DNA of 64,000 nt from an uncultured Flavonifractor sp. (lineage in GTDB: Bacteria; Bacillota; Clostridia; Oscillospirales; Oscillospiraceae). The position numbers and the translations under genes were made by a program. Position 1 is the first letter of the stretch. Every line of letters begins with the position of its first letter. The stretch spans positions 1 to 64,000 of the forward strand of contig CANDFO010000003.1 of NCBI GenBank assembly GCA_947384055.1. The letters run 5' to 3'. The notes beneath the pieces are model-generated. The model was not told the origin of the DNA. It made no database searches and saw only the letters and a program-made list of their open reading frames with translations. Shown here one piece after another: positions 15,690 through 23,949 of this stretch.

Positions 15690-17474
15690 ATGGAGAACAC
15701 AAAGACCGCATACCGCACCCACAGCTGCGGAGAACTGCGCCTGACCCATGTGGGACAGACCGTCACACTGGCGGGCTTTCTGGAGAACATCCGGGAGGTT
15801 GGGGCAAATCTTGCCTTCGCTGTGCTCCGGGATTTTTACGGCGCTACCCAGCTGGTGCTGGAGGACGCAGAGACTCTGGCGGCCTTTAAGGAACTCAATA
15901 AGGAATCCACCGTAGCCGTGAAGGGCGTGGTTCGGGAGCGGGACAGCAAAAATCCCAAGCTGCCCACCGGAGAGATTGAGGTAGTTCCCAGCAGTGTCCG
16001 GGTGCTGGGCCGCTGCCGGCACAACGAGCTCCCCTTCCCCATCAACCGCAGCCGGGACGCAGATGAGAGCACCCGCCTGAAGTACCGCTATCTTGACCTG
16101 CGCAACCCCCAGGTCAAAGAGAATATCATTCTGCGGTGCAATGTAGTAGCCGCTCTGCGGCAAGCTATGACGGAGCAGGGCTTCCTGGAGGTGACGACCC
16201 CTATCCTCACCGCCTCCTCCCCCGAGGGGGCCCGGGATTACCTGGTGCCCTCCCGCAAGCATCCGGGCAAATTCTACGCCCTCCCCCAGGCTCCTCAGCA
16301 ATTTAAGCAGCTGTTGATGGCCTCCGGATTTGACCGGTATTTCCAAATCGCTCCCTGCTTCCGGGATGAGGACGCCCGGGGAGACCGCTCTCCCGGCGAG
16401 TTCTATCAGCTGGATATGGAAATGGCCTTTGCCGGGCAGGAGGATGTGTTCGCCGTCCTGGAGCAGGTCCTGCCCCCCATTTTCGCCCGGTACGGCAAGT
16501 ACAGCTCCGCTTCCTCCGCCCCCTTCCGCCGCATCCCTTACCTGGAGGCCATGGAGCTCTACGGTTCCGACAAGCCGGACCTGCGCATTGACCTGACGGT
16601 GACGGACGCCACGGCGCTTTTGGCGGACTGCGGCTTCCCGCCCTTTGCCGGGAATGCCGTAAAAGCCGTGGTGGTGTCGGATTTCTCCGGCACCCGCAAG
16701 CAGATTGACCAGCTCTGCGCTGATGTGGAGGTTCAGGCCGGCGAGAAAGCCTACTGGTTCCGTCTGGATGAAAAGGGCGAGCTGGTGGGCGGCATATCCA
16801 AATTCCTCCAGGAGAACAAGGCCCGGGTGGTGGAGGCTCTGGGGCTTGCCCCCAACAGCTTTGTGGGCCTCACCGCCGGAAAGAAACCGGCCGCTCAGAA
16901 AACGGCGGGCGTCCTGCGCAACAAGCTGGGAAACTTCTGCCCCAACCACATGGACAGGGAGAAATACGAGTTCTGCTGGATTGTGGACTTCCCCATGTAC
17001 GAAATCGGCGAGGAATCCGGCCAGCTGGAGTTCTGTCACAACCCGTTTTCCATGCCCAACGGCGGGCTGGAGATTTTGCAGAAGGCCGCGGCCGGAGCGG
17101 TGGACCCTCTGAGTATCACCGCCTTCCAGTATGACCTGGTGTGTAACGGCGTGGAGCTCTCCTCCGGCGCCGTGCGCAACCATGACCCGGAGATTATGAT
17201 TGAGGCCTTCCAGCTGGTCCGCCTGGGCGAGGCGGACGTCAAGGCCAAGTTCCCCGCCATGTACAGCGCCTTCACCTATGGCGCGCCGCCCCACGCGGGC
17301 ATCGCCCCCGGCGTGGACCGTATGGTGATGCTTCTCTCCGGCGAGGATTCCATCCGCGAAGTCATCCCCTTCCCCATGAACAAAAACGCCCAGGACCTGA
17401 TGATGGGAGCTCCCGGCCCGGTGGAGCCCAGGCAGCTTCAGGAGCTGAACATCGCCTGTGTGGAGCCCGACTGA
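15690..17474 (+). CDS. aspS: Aspartyl-tRNA synthetase
   Basis: A 594-residue bacterial-type class IIb enzyme. An N-terminal OB-fold anticodon domain (QTVTLAGFLENIREVG) is followed by the catalytic core with TPILTASSPEGARDYLVPSR, motif 2 FRDEDARGDRSPGEFYQLD, the bacterial GAD insertion, and motif 3 HAGIAPGVDRMVMLL. The ATG at 15690 follows AGGAG with 9-nt spacing; the upstream in-frame start lacks an RBS. The hisS-aspS pair is a known Firmicutes arrangement. The 231-bp gap after hisS shows no strong terminator, so co-transcription from the T-box promoter is plausible. Confidence 0.97.
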   Translation: MENTKTAYRTHSCGELRLTHVGQTVTLAGFLENIREVGANLAFAVLRDFYGATQLVLEDAETLAAFKELNKESTVAVKGVVRERDSKNPKLPTGEIEVVPSSVRVLGRCRHNELPFPINRSRDADESTRLKYRYLDLRNPQVKENIILRCNVVAALRQAMTEQGFLEVTTPILTASSPEGARDYLVPSRKHPGKFYALPQAPQQFKQLLMASGFDRYFQIAPCFRDEDARGDRSPGEFYQLDMEMAFAGQEDVFAVLEQVLPPIFARYGKYSSASSAPFRRIPYLEAMELYGSDKPDLRIDLTVTDATALLADCGFPPFAGNAVKAVVVSDFSGTRKQIDQLCADVEVQAGEKAYWFRLDEKGELVGGISKFLQENKARVVEALGLAPNSFVGLTAGKKPAAQKTAGVLRNKLGNFCPNHMDREKYEFCWIVDFPMYEIGEESGQLEFCHNPFSMPNGGLEILQKAAAGAVDPLSITAFQYDLVCNGVELSSGAVRNHDPEIMIEAFQLVRLGEADVKAKFPAMYSAFTYGAPPHAGIAPGVDRMVMLLSGEDSIREVIPFPMNKNAQDLMMGAPGPVEPRQLQELNIACVEPD

Positions 17475-17480
17475 AAAAAC

Positions 17481-17520
17481 ACCCGCGGCGCAGGATACCT
17501 GCGCCGCGGGTCAGCGTTTT
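17481..17520 (+). terminator. Terminator shared by convergent aspS and purL
   Basis: A perfect 14-bp stem (17481-17494 with 17498-17511) with an ATA loop is followed by CAGCGTTTT and preceded by an A-run, so it can act on both strands. Confidence 0.85.
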
Positions 17521-17549
17521 CCAAAAATCTTCCAAAGCGAAGGCGGGCC

Positions 17550-20500
17550 TCAGCGGAAGTAAGCCGCGCCGCTCTCAAACAGGGGCTGGTTATGCTCTCC
17601 GGGAACATTGACACCCACCCACCGGCCCCGGCGCTCCGAGTGGCCCATCTTGCCGAACACCCGTCCGTCCGGGGAGAAGATACCCTCGATACAGGCGGCG
17701 GAGCCGTTGGGGTTGACGGCAATATCCATGGAGGGGACCCCATCCGGGTCCACATACTGGGTCGCCACCTGGCCGTTGGCGATCAAACCGGCGATAACCG
17801 GCCCGGGGGCCACAAACCGGCCCTCTCCGTGGGAGACGGGGATGGTGTGCAGGTCTCCCACCTGGCTCCTGAGCATCCAGGGGGAGCGCACCGAGGCCAC
17901 CCGAGTGGTGACATAACGGCTCTGATGACGGCCGATCTCATTGTAGGTGAGGGTGGGGCAGTCCGCATCCATGGGGCGGATCTCCCCAAAGGGGACCAGT
18001 CCCAGCTTCACCAGTGCCTGGAAGCCGTTGCAGATGCCCAGCATCAGTCCGTCCTGCCGGTTCAGCAGCCGGTGCACCGCGTCGGTGAGCCGCGGGCTTC
18101 GGAAGAACGAGCAGATAAATTTGGCGGAACCGTCGGGCTCGTCGCCGCCGGAGAAGCCGCCGGGGAGAATAACCATCTGGGCATTTCGGATGGCCGCCTC
18201 CAGCGCCAGGGCGGACTCCTCCAGGGCCGCGGCGGTGAGGTTGCGCACCACCACAATCTCCGGGTCAATCCCCGCCCGGATACAGGCTCTGGCGGTGTCA
18301 TACTCGCAGTTGGTGCCGGGAAATACGGGAATCACCGCCCTGGGATGGGCGGACGGATGCCTGCACACCGCCGGAGAGCATTCCGGCCACGAGATTGGCT
18401 CCACTGCCCCCACCGCCTGGGTACGGGTGGGGTAAATATCCTCCAGCACGCCCTCGCTGAGGGCAAGCAGTTCCCGGATGGAGGCGGCGTCTTCTCCCAG
18501 TACGATATCCGCCTCAGCGGTCGTGCGGCCGATTCTGGCCCAAAGTCCCTCCGGATGGCAGTTGTCCAGCTCCTCGGTCAGCTCGGCGACAATGGCGCCG
18601 GGCCGGGCCCTGTGCCATGCCGGGCCGCCCTTATCCAGGGCCCGGAAGCCGATCCGGTTGCCGAAGGACATATTCATCACAGCCTCGGCCAGGCTGTGCT
18701 CCACCGCGTAAGCGGCGGCAATTTTCCCCGCGCGGGCAAGCCGGAGGAACTCCGACCAGACCTTTTTCCGGTCTTCCGCACCATTCTCCGGGAACAGGTA
18801 CACGGGATGCCCCGCCTCCTTAAACTCCGGGGAGAGGACCTCCCCGGCCTGGACAGGGGCAATGGCAAAAGAGATCAGCGTAGGGGGCACGTCTCTGTCC
18901 AGGAAGGAACCGGACATGGAATCCTTGCCGCCGATGGCGGCGCAGCCGTAATCCAGCTGAGCGTCCATGGCCCCCAGCAGGGCAGAGAAGGGCCTGCCCC
19001 AGCGCTCCGGCTCGTCCCGGAGCTTTTCAAAGAATTCCTGAAGGGTCAGATAGGCCTTTCGGTAGTCCGCGCCCGCCGCCACCAGCTTGGCAATGGAGAC
19101 CGTCACCGCGTCATAGGCCCCCGGGTAGGGGTCGGCGGACAGGGCCTCCGGGTCGCAGCCCCAGGCCATTACGCTGGCCTGCTCCGTCTCCTGTCCCGGA
19201 AGGACGGGCAATAGCGCGGCCATTGCCTGGGCGGGGGTAGCCTGATATGTTCCACCATAGGGCATCAGGACCGAGCCTGCGCCGATGGAGCTGTCGAACC
19301 GCTCCACCAGCCCCCGGCGTGAGGCGCAGGACAGGCTGGAGGCGGTTTTACGCAGGTCCAGACTGTGCCGCGGCATCCCGGCGGTCTGTTCCCCCGCCGG
19401 CACCGAGACCCCGGCGTGCTTTACCGCCCCGTTGGTATTGAGAAACGCACGGCTCAGGTCGGCGATGGTCTGTCCTTTCCAGCGCATGACCATCCGCGGG
19501 GCCTCCGTGACTACCGCCACCCGGTAGGCCTCCAGATTTTCCCGCTCCGCCGCGGCGACCAGGGCCTCCTCATCCCGGGGGTCCACCACCACCGCCATAC
19601 GCTCCTGGCTCTCAGAGATAGCCAGCTCCGTACCGTCCAGTCCGTCATACTTTTTGCGCACCGCGTCCAGGTTGATTTCCAGACCGTCGGCCAGCTCGCC
19701 GATGGCCACGCTGACGCCTCCCGCGCCGAAGTCGTTGCACCGCTTGATCAGCCGGGTCACGTCCCCGTTTCGGAACAGCCGCTGGAGCTTGCGCTCCTCC
19801 GGGGCGTTGCCCTTCTGAACCTCGCTGGCCATGGTGTCCAGGCTGGTCAGGTTGTGGCTCTTGGAGGAGCCGGTAGCCCCGCCGATGCCGTCTCGCCCGG
19901 TGCGCCCTCCCAGCAGAATCACCACATCCCCCGGAGCGGGCCGTTCCCGGCGGACATGCTCCGCCGGCGCCGCCGCCGCCACTGCGCCGCACTCCAGATG
20001 CTTGGCCACATAGCCGTCGTGGTAGAGCTCCGCCACGTGGCCGGTGGCCAGGCCGATCTGGTTGCCGTAGGAAGAGTATCCCGCGGCGGCGGTCTGGGCA
20101 ATTTTCCGCTGGGGGAGCTTGCCCTCCAGGGTCCGGTCTAAAGGTGTGCGGGGATCGCCGCAGCCAGTTATGCGCATAGCCTGGTGGACATAGGCCCGGC
20201 CGGACAGGGGGTCCCGGATACACCCGCCGATGCAGGTGGCCGCGCCGCCAAAGGGCTCAATCTCGGTAGGATGGTTGTGGGTCTCATTTTTGAACATCAG
20301 CAGCCAGTCCTGCTCTTCCCCATCCACCACGGCGGGCACATGGATGGAGCATGCGTTGATCTCCTCACTCTCGTCCAGCTCGGGGAGCTGGCCCCGCTTT
20401 TTCAGCACTTTCGCCCCGATGGTGGCAATGTCCATCAGCGTCTGGGGCCGTCCGGCAGCCTTTTCCCCGCCGTAGACCTCCTCCCGGGCGGATAAGTACC

Positions 20501-21257
20501 GCTGATAGGCCCCATACACGGCGGGGTCCTCCACCCGGATGTCCTCCAGATGGGTGGAAAAGGTGGTGTGGCGGCAGTGGTCGGACCAGTAGGTGTCCAC
20601 CACCCGCACCTCCGTAAGGGTGGGATCCCGCTGCTCCTGGTCCCGGAAATAGGCCTGCAAAAACTCCAGGTCCCCCAGGTCCATGGCCAGGCCGTACTGC
20701 TCCAGCAGAGCCTCCAGCGCCGCCCGGTCCAGGGCGCGAAAGCCCTCCAGCACAGGCACCCGCTCCGGGGCGGCGTACTGCTGCCGCAGTGTCTCCGGCT
20801 TGTCCAGCGCGGCTTCCCGGCACTCTACGGGGTTGATCAAATAATGCCGGGCTTTCTCCACCCCGGCTGGGGTAAGATTCCCCTCCAACACATATACCGA
20901 GGCGCAGCGCACCGTGGGGCGCTCCCCGCCGGTCATCATCTGGATACACTGGGCGCAGGAATCCGCCCGCTGGTCGTATTGACCGGGCAGAGCCTCCACC
21001 GCCAGCAGGGTGTGCGCTCCCGCCGGAGCGGGCATGACCTCGTCCCAGATGTCGTCCACCTGGGGCTCAGACAGGACGGTGGTCCGGGCGGACTCGTAGA
21101 CCTGACGGTCCACCCCCTCCACATCATAGCGGGCCAAAATCCGCACCCCGGCAAGGCCGCTCAGCCCCAGGGGACCCCTCAGCTCCCCCAGGAGTCCCGC
21201 CGCTTCCACGGCAAAACCGGGGCGCTTTTCTACAAAACAGCGAAAGACACTTCCCAT
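17550..21257 (-). CDS. purL: Phosphoribosylformylglycinamidine synthase, single-chain
   Basis: PurL converts FGAR plus glutamine and ATP to FGAM in purine synthesis. The 1235-residue chain fuses the synthetase and glutaminase. The N-terminal region has the linker (DRAALEALLEQYGLAMDLGDLEFLQ) and ADTYWSDHCRHTTF-like motif. The two AIRS-type halves follow (FKNETHNHPTEIEPFGGAATC; IGGKDSMSGS). The C-terminal class I glutamine amidotransferase has VFPGTNCEYDTARA, LPGGFSGGDE and the catalytic Cys in LGICNGFQAL. ATG 21257 is chosen (GGGGGAG upstream); a longer frame to 21365 is discarded. Many Firmicutes split purL, purQ and purS; the fused form occurs in clostridia. No other pur genes are adjacent. 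Confidence 0.95.
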   Translation of the reverse strand: MGSVFRCFVEKRPGFAVEAAGLLGELRGPLGLSGLAGVRILARYDVEGVDRQVYESARTTVLSEPQVDDIWDEVMPAPAGAHTLLAVEALPGQYDQRADSCAQCIQMMTGGERPTVRCASVYVLEGNLTPAGVEKARHYLINPVECREAALDKPETLRQQYAAPERVPVLEGFRALDRAALEALLEQYGLAMDLGDLEFLQAYFRDQEQRDPTLTEVRVVDTYWSDHCRHTTFSTHLEDIRVEDPAVYGAYQRYLSAREEVYGGEKAAGRPQTLMDIATIGAKVLKKRGQLPELDESEEINACSIHVPAVVDGEEQDWLLMFKNETHNHPTEIEPFGGAATCIGGCIRDPLSGRAYVHQAMRITGCGDPRTPLDRTLEGKLPQRKIAQTAAAGYSSYGNQIGLATGHVAELYHDGYVAKHLECGAVAAAAPAEHVRRERPAPGDVVILLGGRTGRDGIGGATGSSKSHNLTSLDTMASEVQKGNAPEERKLQRLFRNGDVTRLIKRCNDFGAGGVSVAIGELADGLEINLDAVRKKYDGLDGTELAISESQERMAVVVDPRDEEALVAAAERENLEAYRVAVVTEAPRMVMRWKGQTIADLSRAFLNTNGAVKHAGVSVPAGEQTAGMPRHSLDLRKTASSLSCASRRGLVERFDSSIGAGSVLMPYGGTYQATPAQAMAALLPVLPGQETEQASVMAWGCDPEALSADPYPGAYDAVTVSIAKLVAAGADYRKAYLTLQEFFEKLRDEPERWGRPFSALLGAMDAQLDYGCAAIGGKDSMSGSFLDRDVPPTLISFAIAPVQAGEVLSPEFKEAGHPVYLFPENGAEDRKKVWSEFLRLARAGKIAAAYAVEHSLAEAVMNMSFGNRIGFRALDKGGPAWHRARPGAIVAELTEELDNCHPEGLWARIGRTTAEADIVLGEDAASIRELLALSEGVLEDIYPTRTQAVGAVEPISWPECSPAVCRHPSAHPRAVIPVFPGTNCEYDTARACIRAGIDPEIVVVRNLTAAALEESALALEAAIRNAQMVILPGGFSGGDEPDGSAKFICSFFRSPRLTDAVHRLLNRQDGLMLGICNGFQALVKLGLVPFGEIRPMDADCPTLTYNEIGRHQSRYVTTRVASVRSPWMLRSQVGDLHTIPVSHGEGRFVAPGPVIAGLIANGQVATQYVDPDGVPSMDIAVNPNGSAACIEGIFSPDGRVFGKMGHSERRGRWVGVNVPGEHNQPLFESGAAYFR

Positions 21258-21287
21258 GGACAAACTCCCCCTATCGGTTTTGGAGAC

Positions 21288-21323
21288 GCGGCCTCCGCCC
21301 GCAGGCGTGCGGATGGAGGCCGC
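21288..21323 (-). other. Hairpin in the purL leader
   Basis: GCGGCCTCC (21288-21296) pairs with GGAGGCCGC (21315-21323), with an inner CGCA/TGCG pairing. It lies 31 bp upstream of the purL start. No purine riboswitch features were recognised. Confidence 0.45.
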
Positions 21324-21349
21324 TTTGTCGGTTCTCTTATAGTCAAAGC

Positions 21350-21513
21350 GGTTCAAAAGGAGCAAATCGCTCCTTTTGAACCCTGCGGCGAAAATCGCCG
21401 CAGGGACCGTTCATGCGGCCCTGCTTTGGACTTCATAGACACCGCTGGCGTGCATTGCACGCTCCAGTGGGCCATTAGCCCACTGAAGGAAAAAGCGCAT
21501 GTTGCGCTTTTTC
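21350..21513. other. Run of five hairpins between the SBP gene and purL
   Basis: H1 21350-21363/21369-21382 (14 bp), H2 21381-21391/21395-21405 (11 bp), H3 21448-21453/21457-21462 (6 bp), H4 21465-21472/21478-21485 (8 bp), H5 21489-21499/21503-21513 (11 bp). All stems are perfect. H5 begins at the stop codon of the upstream gene and has the A-stem/T-stem form of a bidirectional terminator. Confidence 0.8.
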
Positions 21514-23068
21514 AACTGCGGCGGCTATATCGCGCGATATTCCACTGGGCAAAATTGTCAAAGATATTTTGCTGGGTGGGCGTCAGGCCGGAAATCTGCT
21601 TCCATTGGATAAGCACCGACCAGTTTTTAAAGCAGAGCACCACAAACGGAGGGTCCTCCGCCAGACGGCGGTAGAGATTTTTGGCGGCCAGGGTGCGGGC
21701 CTGGCCGGAGGCCGCCCGAAAGCTATCCAGCGCCTCCTGCACCTGAGGCGCGGCATAGCCGCCGTAGTTCAGCACGCCGCCGGGGGCCATCAGCGCCGAG
21801 GGGTCAAAGTCCGCAGTCATACGCACCTCTCCCAAATAGAGGTCAAATTCCCCCCGGCTCAGGGCCTCCAGATAGCTCTCCCAAGGCAGGCGGCGGACCG
21901 TTACGGCCATCCCCAGATTTTTCAGCGTCTCCGCCATCTGCTCGGCCAGGGCAACCCGCCCGGCGTTGTCGCCGGAGACCACCAGGGTCAGCTCCAGCCG
22001 CTCCTGCCCCTTCTGCCGCACACCGTCCTCCCCCTCGGGGAGCCAGCCGCCGGCAGACAGAATCTCTTCCGCCTCAGCCGGGGAGAAGGACATGGCCTGG
22101 GCCACATCATCGTGGTAGAGCACGCTGCCGGGAGCCGCGGGCAGAGCCGCAGGTACGGCGTGCCGGGCCAGCAGAACAGAAGTCATAACCTCTCGGTCCG
22201 CCGCCCGCTGAAGAGCACGGCGGACCGCGCTGTCCCGGCAGGGGCCCCGCTCCGTCTGGAATCCCACAAATACCATGGTGCTGGTGGGATAGTCGATGGT
22301 CTCATAGCTCCCGGAAAAGCCCAGGGCGCTGCTTCCGGTCAGGTCGGTGGACACCAGGGCCACGGCGCGGGTATCGAAGGCCTGAATCAATTCATCCGCC
22401 GCCTGGACGCCGTACAGGGGAATGACCTCCCTGGGCAGTGTACCCGCCCGGTCCGGCCGGGCTCGGAGCCGGAGTCCCTCTTCCGTCTCCTCCAGCAGGT
22501 AGGGTCCTGTGCCCAAGGGCCGCTCCCCGCCGCCTTTGGAGATGGGGATGTCCAGCAGGGCGGGCAGATTGCCGTTGGGCGTCCGGAGGGTGATTGTCAC
22601 ACTTCCCTCTCCCGGCCGGACCGCCGTCACATCCGCCAGCCGGGAGGCGTAGAGGGGGCTGGTTCTGGCCTCCTCCAGCGCGGCGGCGGCGACGGCGGCG
22701 GTAAGGGGGCTCCCATCGGAAAAGGACACGTCCGGCTTCAGTACAAAAGTCCAGGCGCGGGCATCCTCCGAGACGGTATAACTCTGACAGAGCACCGGCC
22801 GCACCTGAAACTGCTGGTCCAGAGCAAAGAGTCCCTCATAGAGCAGGCCACCCAGGTTCAGATTGGTGCGGTTGTCCCCGGCGGCGGGGTGAAAGCTGCT
22901 GCCGGGGTAACTGGCCAGTGCAAACTCTACAGGCTCCGGCGCCGGGGACGCGCTGGGCGTGGGGGTGGGAAGCGGCGCGGGCGGCGGCGGAGTCTCTTCC
23001 CCGCAGGCCGCCAGCACAAGCAGGCAGGCGGCCAGCAGGACACACAGCCGCAGTCTGTACCGTCCCAC
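21512..23068 (-). CDS. Extracellular solute-binding lipoprotein, family 5 (peptide/nickel type)
   Basis: A 518-residue lipoprotein. The signal sequence ends in LLVLAACG (lipobox Cys about residue 21), then a Pro/Thr/Ser-rich spacer, then a family-5 binding fold (TNLNLGGLLYEGLFALDQQF; AWTFVLKPDVSFSDGSPLTA; LGTGPYLL). Such proteins usually deliver oligopeptides or related solutes to an ABC permease, but no permease or ATPase is adjacent. The start is GTG at 23068, only 4 nt after the pgeF stop, so it is translationally linked to pgeF. The TGA lies in hairpin H5. The ligand is unknown. Confidence 0.85.
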   Translation of the reverse strand: MGRYRLRLCVLLAACLLVLAACGEETPPPPAPLPTPTPSASPAPEPVEFALASYPGSSFHPAAGDNRTNLNLGGLLYEGLFALDQQFQVRPVLCQSYTVSEDARAWTFVLKPDVSFSDGSPLTAAVAAAALEEARTSPLYASRLADVTAVRPGEGSVTITLRTPNGNLPALLDIPISKGGGERPLGTGPYLLEETEEGLRLRARPDRAGTLPREVIPLYGVQAADELIQAFDTRAVALVSTDLTGSSALGFSGSYETIDYPTSTMVFVGFQTERGPCRDSAVRRALQRAADREVMTSVLLARHAVPAALPAAPGSVLYHDDVAQAMSFSPAEAEEILSAGGWLPEGEDGVRQKGQERLELTLVVSGDNAGRVALAEQMAETLKNLGMAVTVRRLPWESYLEALSRGEFDLYLGEVRMTADFDPSALMAPGGVLNYGGYAAPQVQEALDSFRAASGQARTLAAKNLYRRLAEDPPFVVLCFKNWSVLIQWKQISGLTPTQQNIFDNFAQWNIARYSRRS

Positions 23069-23072
23069 GGCT

Positions 23073-23885
23073 TTACACCAGGGCGATCATCGCCGCCTGA
23101 CTGCCCCGCTTCCCCTGCGTCACCCGGTGCGACCAGTACTTTTCCGGCATGCAGGCGGTGCAGTCGGGCGAGACGGCGATATGCTCTTCCAAAACGCCCG
23201 CCGCCTCCAGCCGTTTGGCGTTGAGTCCCTTTAAGTCCAGGCGGAATTTCCCGGTGGGGAGCACCTCGATAAATTGCAGGGCAGAGGCGCCCAAGGCCTC
23301 CGTCATGGCGTTAGGGACATCCTCGTGGGTCTCGAAGCAGCACTTGGAGATGCCCGGCCCGATGGCCGCCAGAATGTCCTCCCGACGGCAGCCAAAACAG
23401 TCGTTCATCCGCTCCACCGTCCGGGTGACGATGCCCAGGGAGGTGCCCCGCCAGCCCGCGTGGACCGCCCCCACTGCCCGACGGACCGGGTCGTAGAGAA
23501 GAATGGGCAGGCAGTCGGCGGAGAAAACCGTCAGCGCCAGACCGGGGACGTCGGTGATGAGGGCGTCGGCCTCATAGTCCACCGGCCTGTTCAGACCTTT
23601 TCCGGTGTCCGCCGTGGTGACGACCCGCACACCGCAGCCGTGAACCTGGCAGGAAAAGACAAGCTTGTCCGGGTCGGTCCCGACGGCGGCACAGAAACGG
23701 CGGTAATTTTCCCGCACATGCTCCGGCGCGTCCCCGCGGCTGGTCCCCAGGTTCAACGAGGCGTAAATTCCCTCCGATACGCCGCCCAGCCGGGTGGAGA
23801 ATCCGTGGGCTGCGCCTCCGTCTGACTGAATTCCGTCCGCGGTCAGGTATACGAGGCCGTTTACGTTTTGTTCCGTAATGTTCAT
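23073..23885 (-). CDS. pgeF: Multicopper polyphenol oxidase family / purine nucleoside phosphorylase PgeF (YfiH/YlmD)
   Basis: A 270-residue laccase-domain protein. Family members cleave inosine/adenosine phosphorolytically and have been linked to peptidoglycan precursor editing. Visible metal-site motifs are SCQVHGCGVRVV (His), FSADCLPILLYD (Cys) and AVHAGWRGTSLGIV (His), plus GPGISKCCFE. ATG 23885 follows AAGGAGTT; the longer frame upstream is rejected. In Bacillus the homologue ylmD sits next to ylmE-sepF; here it is 18 kb away from yggS-sepF, between secA and an ABC binding protein. Confidence 0.92.
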   Translation of the reverse strand: MNITEQNVNGLVYLTADGIQSDGGAAHGFSTRLGGVSEGIYASLNLGTSRGDAPEHVRENYRRFCAAVGTDPDKLVFSCQVHGCGVRVVTTADTGKGLNRPVDYEADALITDVPGLALTVFSADCLPILLYDPVRRAVGAVHAGWRGTSLGIVTRTVERMNDCFGCRREDILAAIGPGISKCCFETHEDVPNAMTEALGASALQFIEVLPTGKFRLDLKGLNAKRLEAAGVLEEHIAVSPDCTACMPEKYWSHRVTQGKRGSQAAMIALV

Positions 23886-23949
23886 AGAAGAACTCCTTCT
23901 GATGGGGTGGAAACAGGATTGACGCCGCTGGAACCACAAAAATACAGTG

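Noticed and set aside
15657..17294. A 545-codon open frame antisense to aspS
   Set aside because: Shadow of aspS; no domain and no ribosome site.
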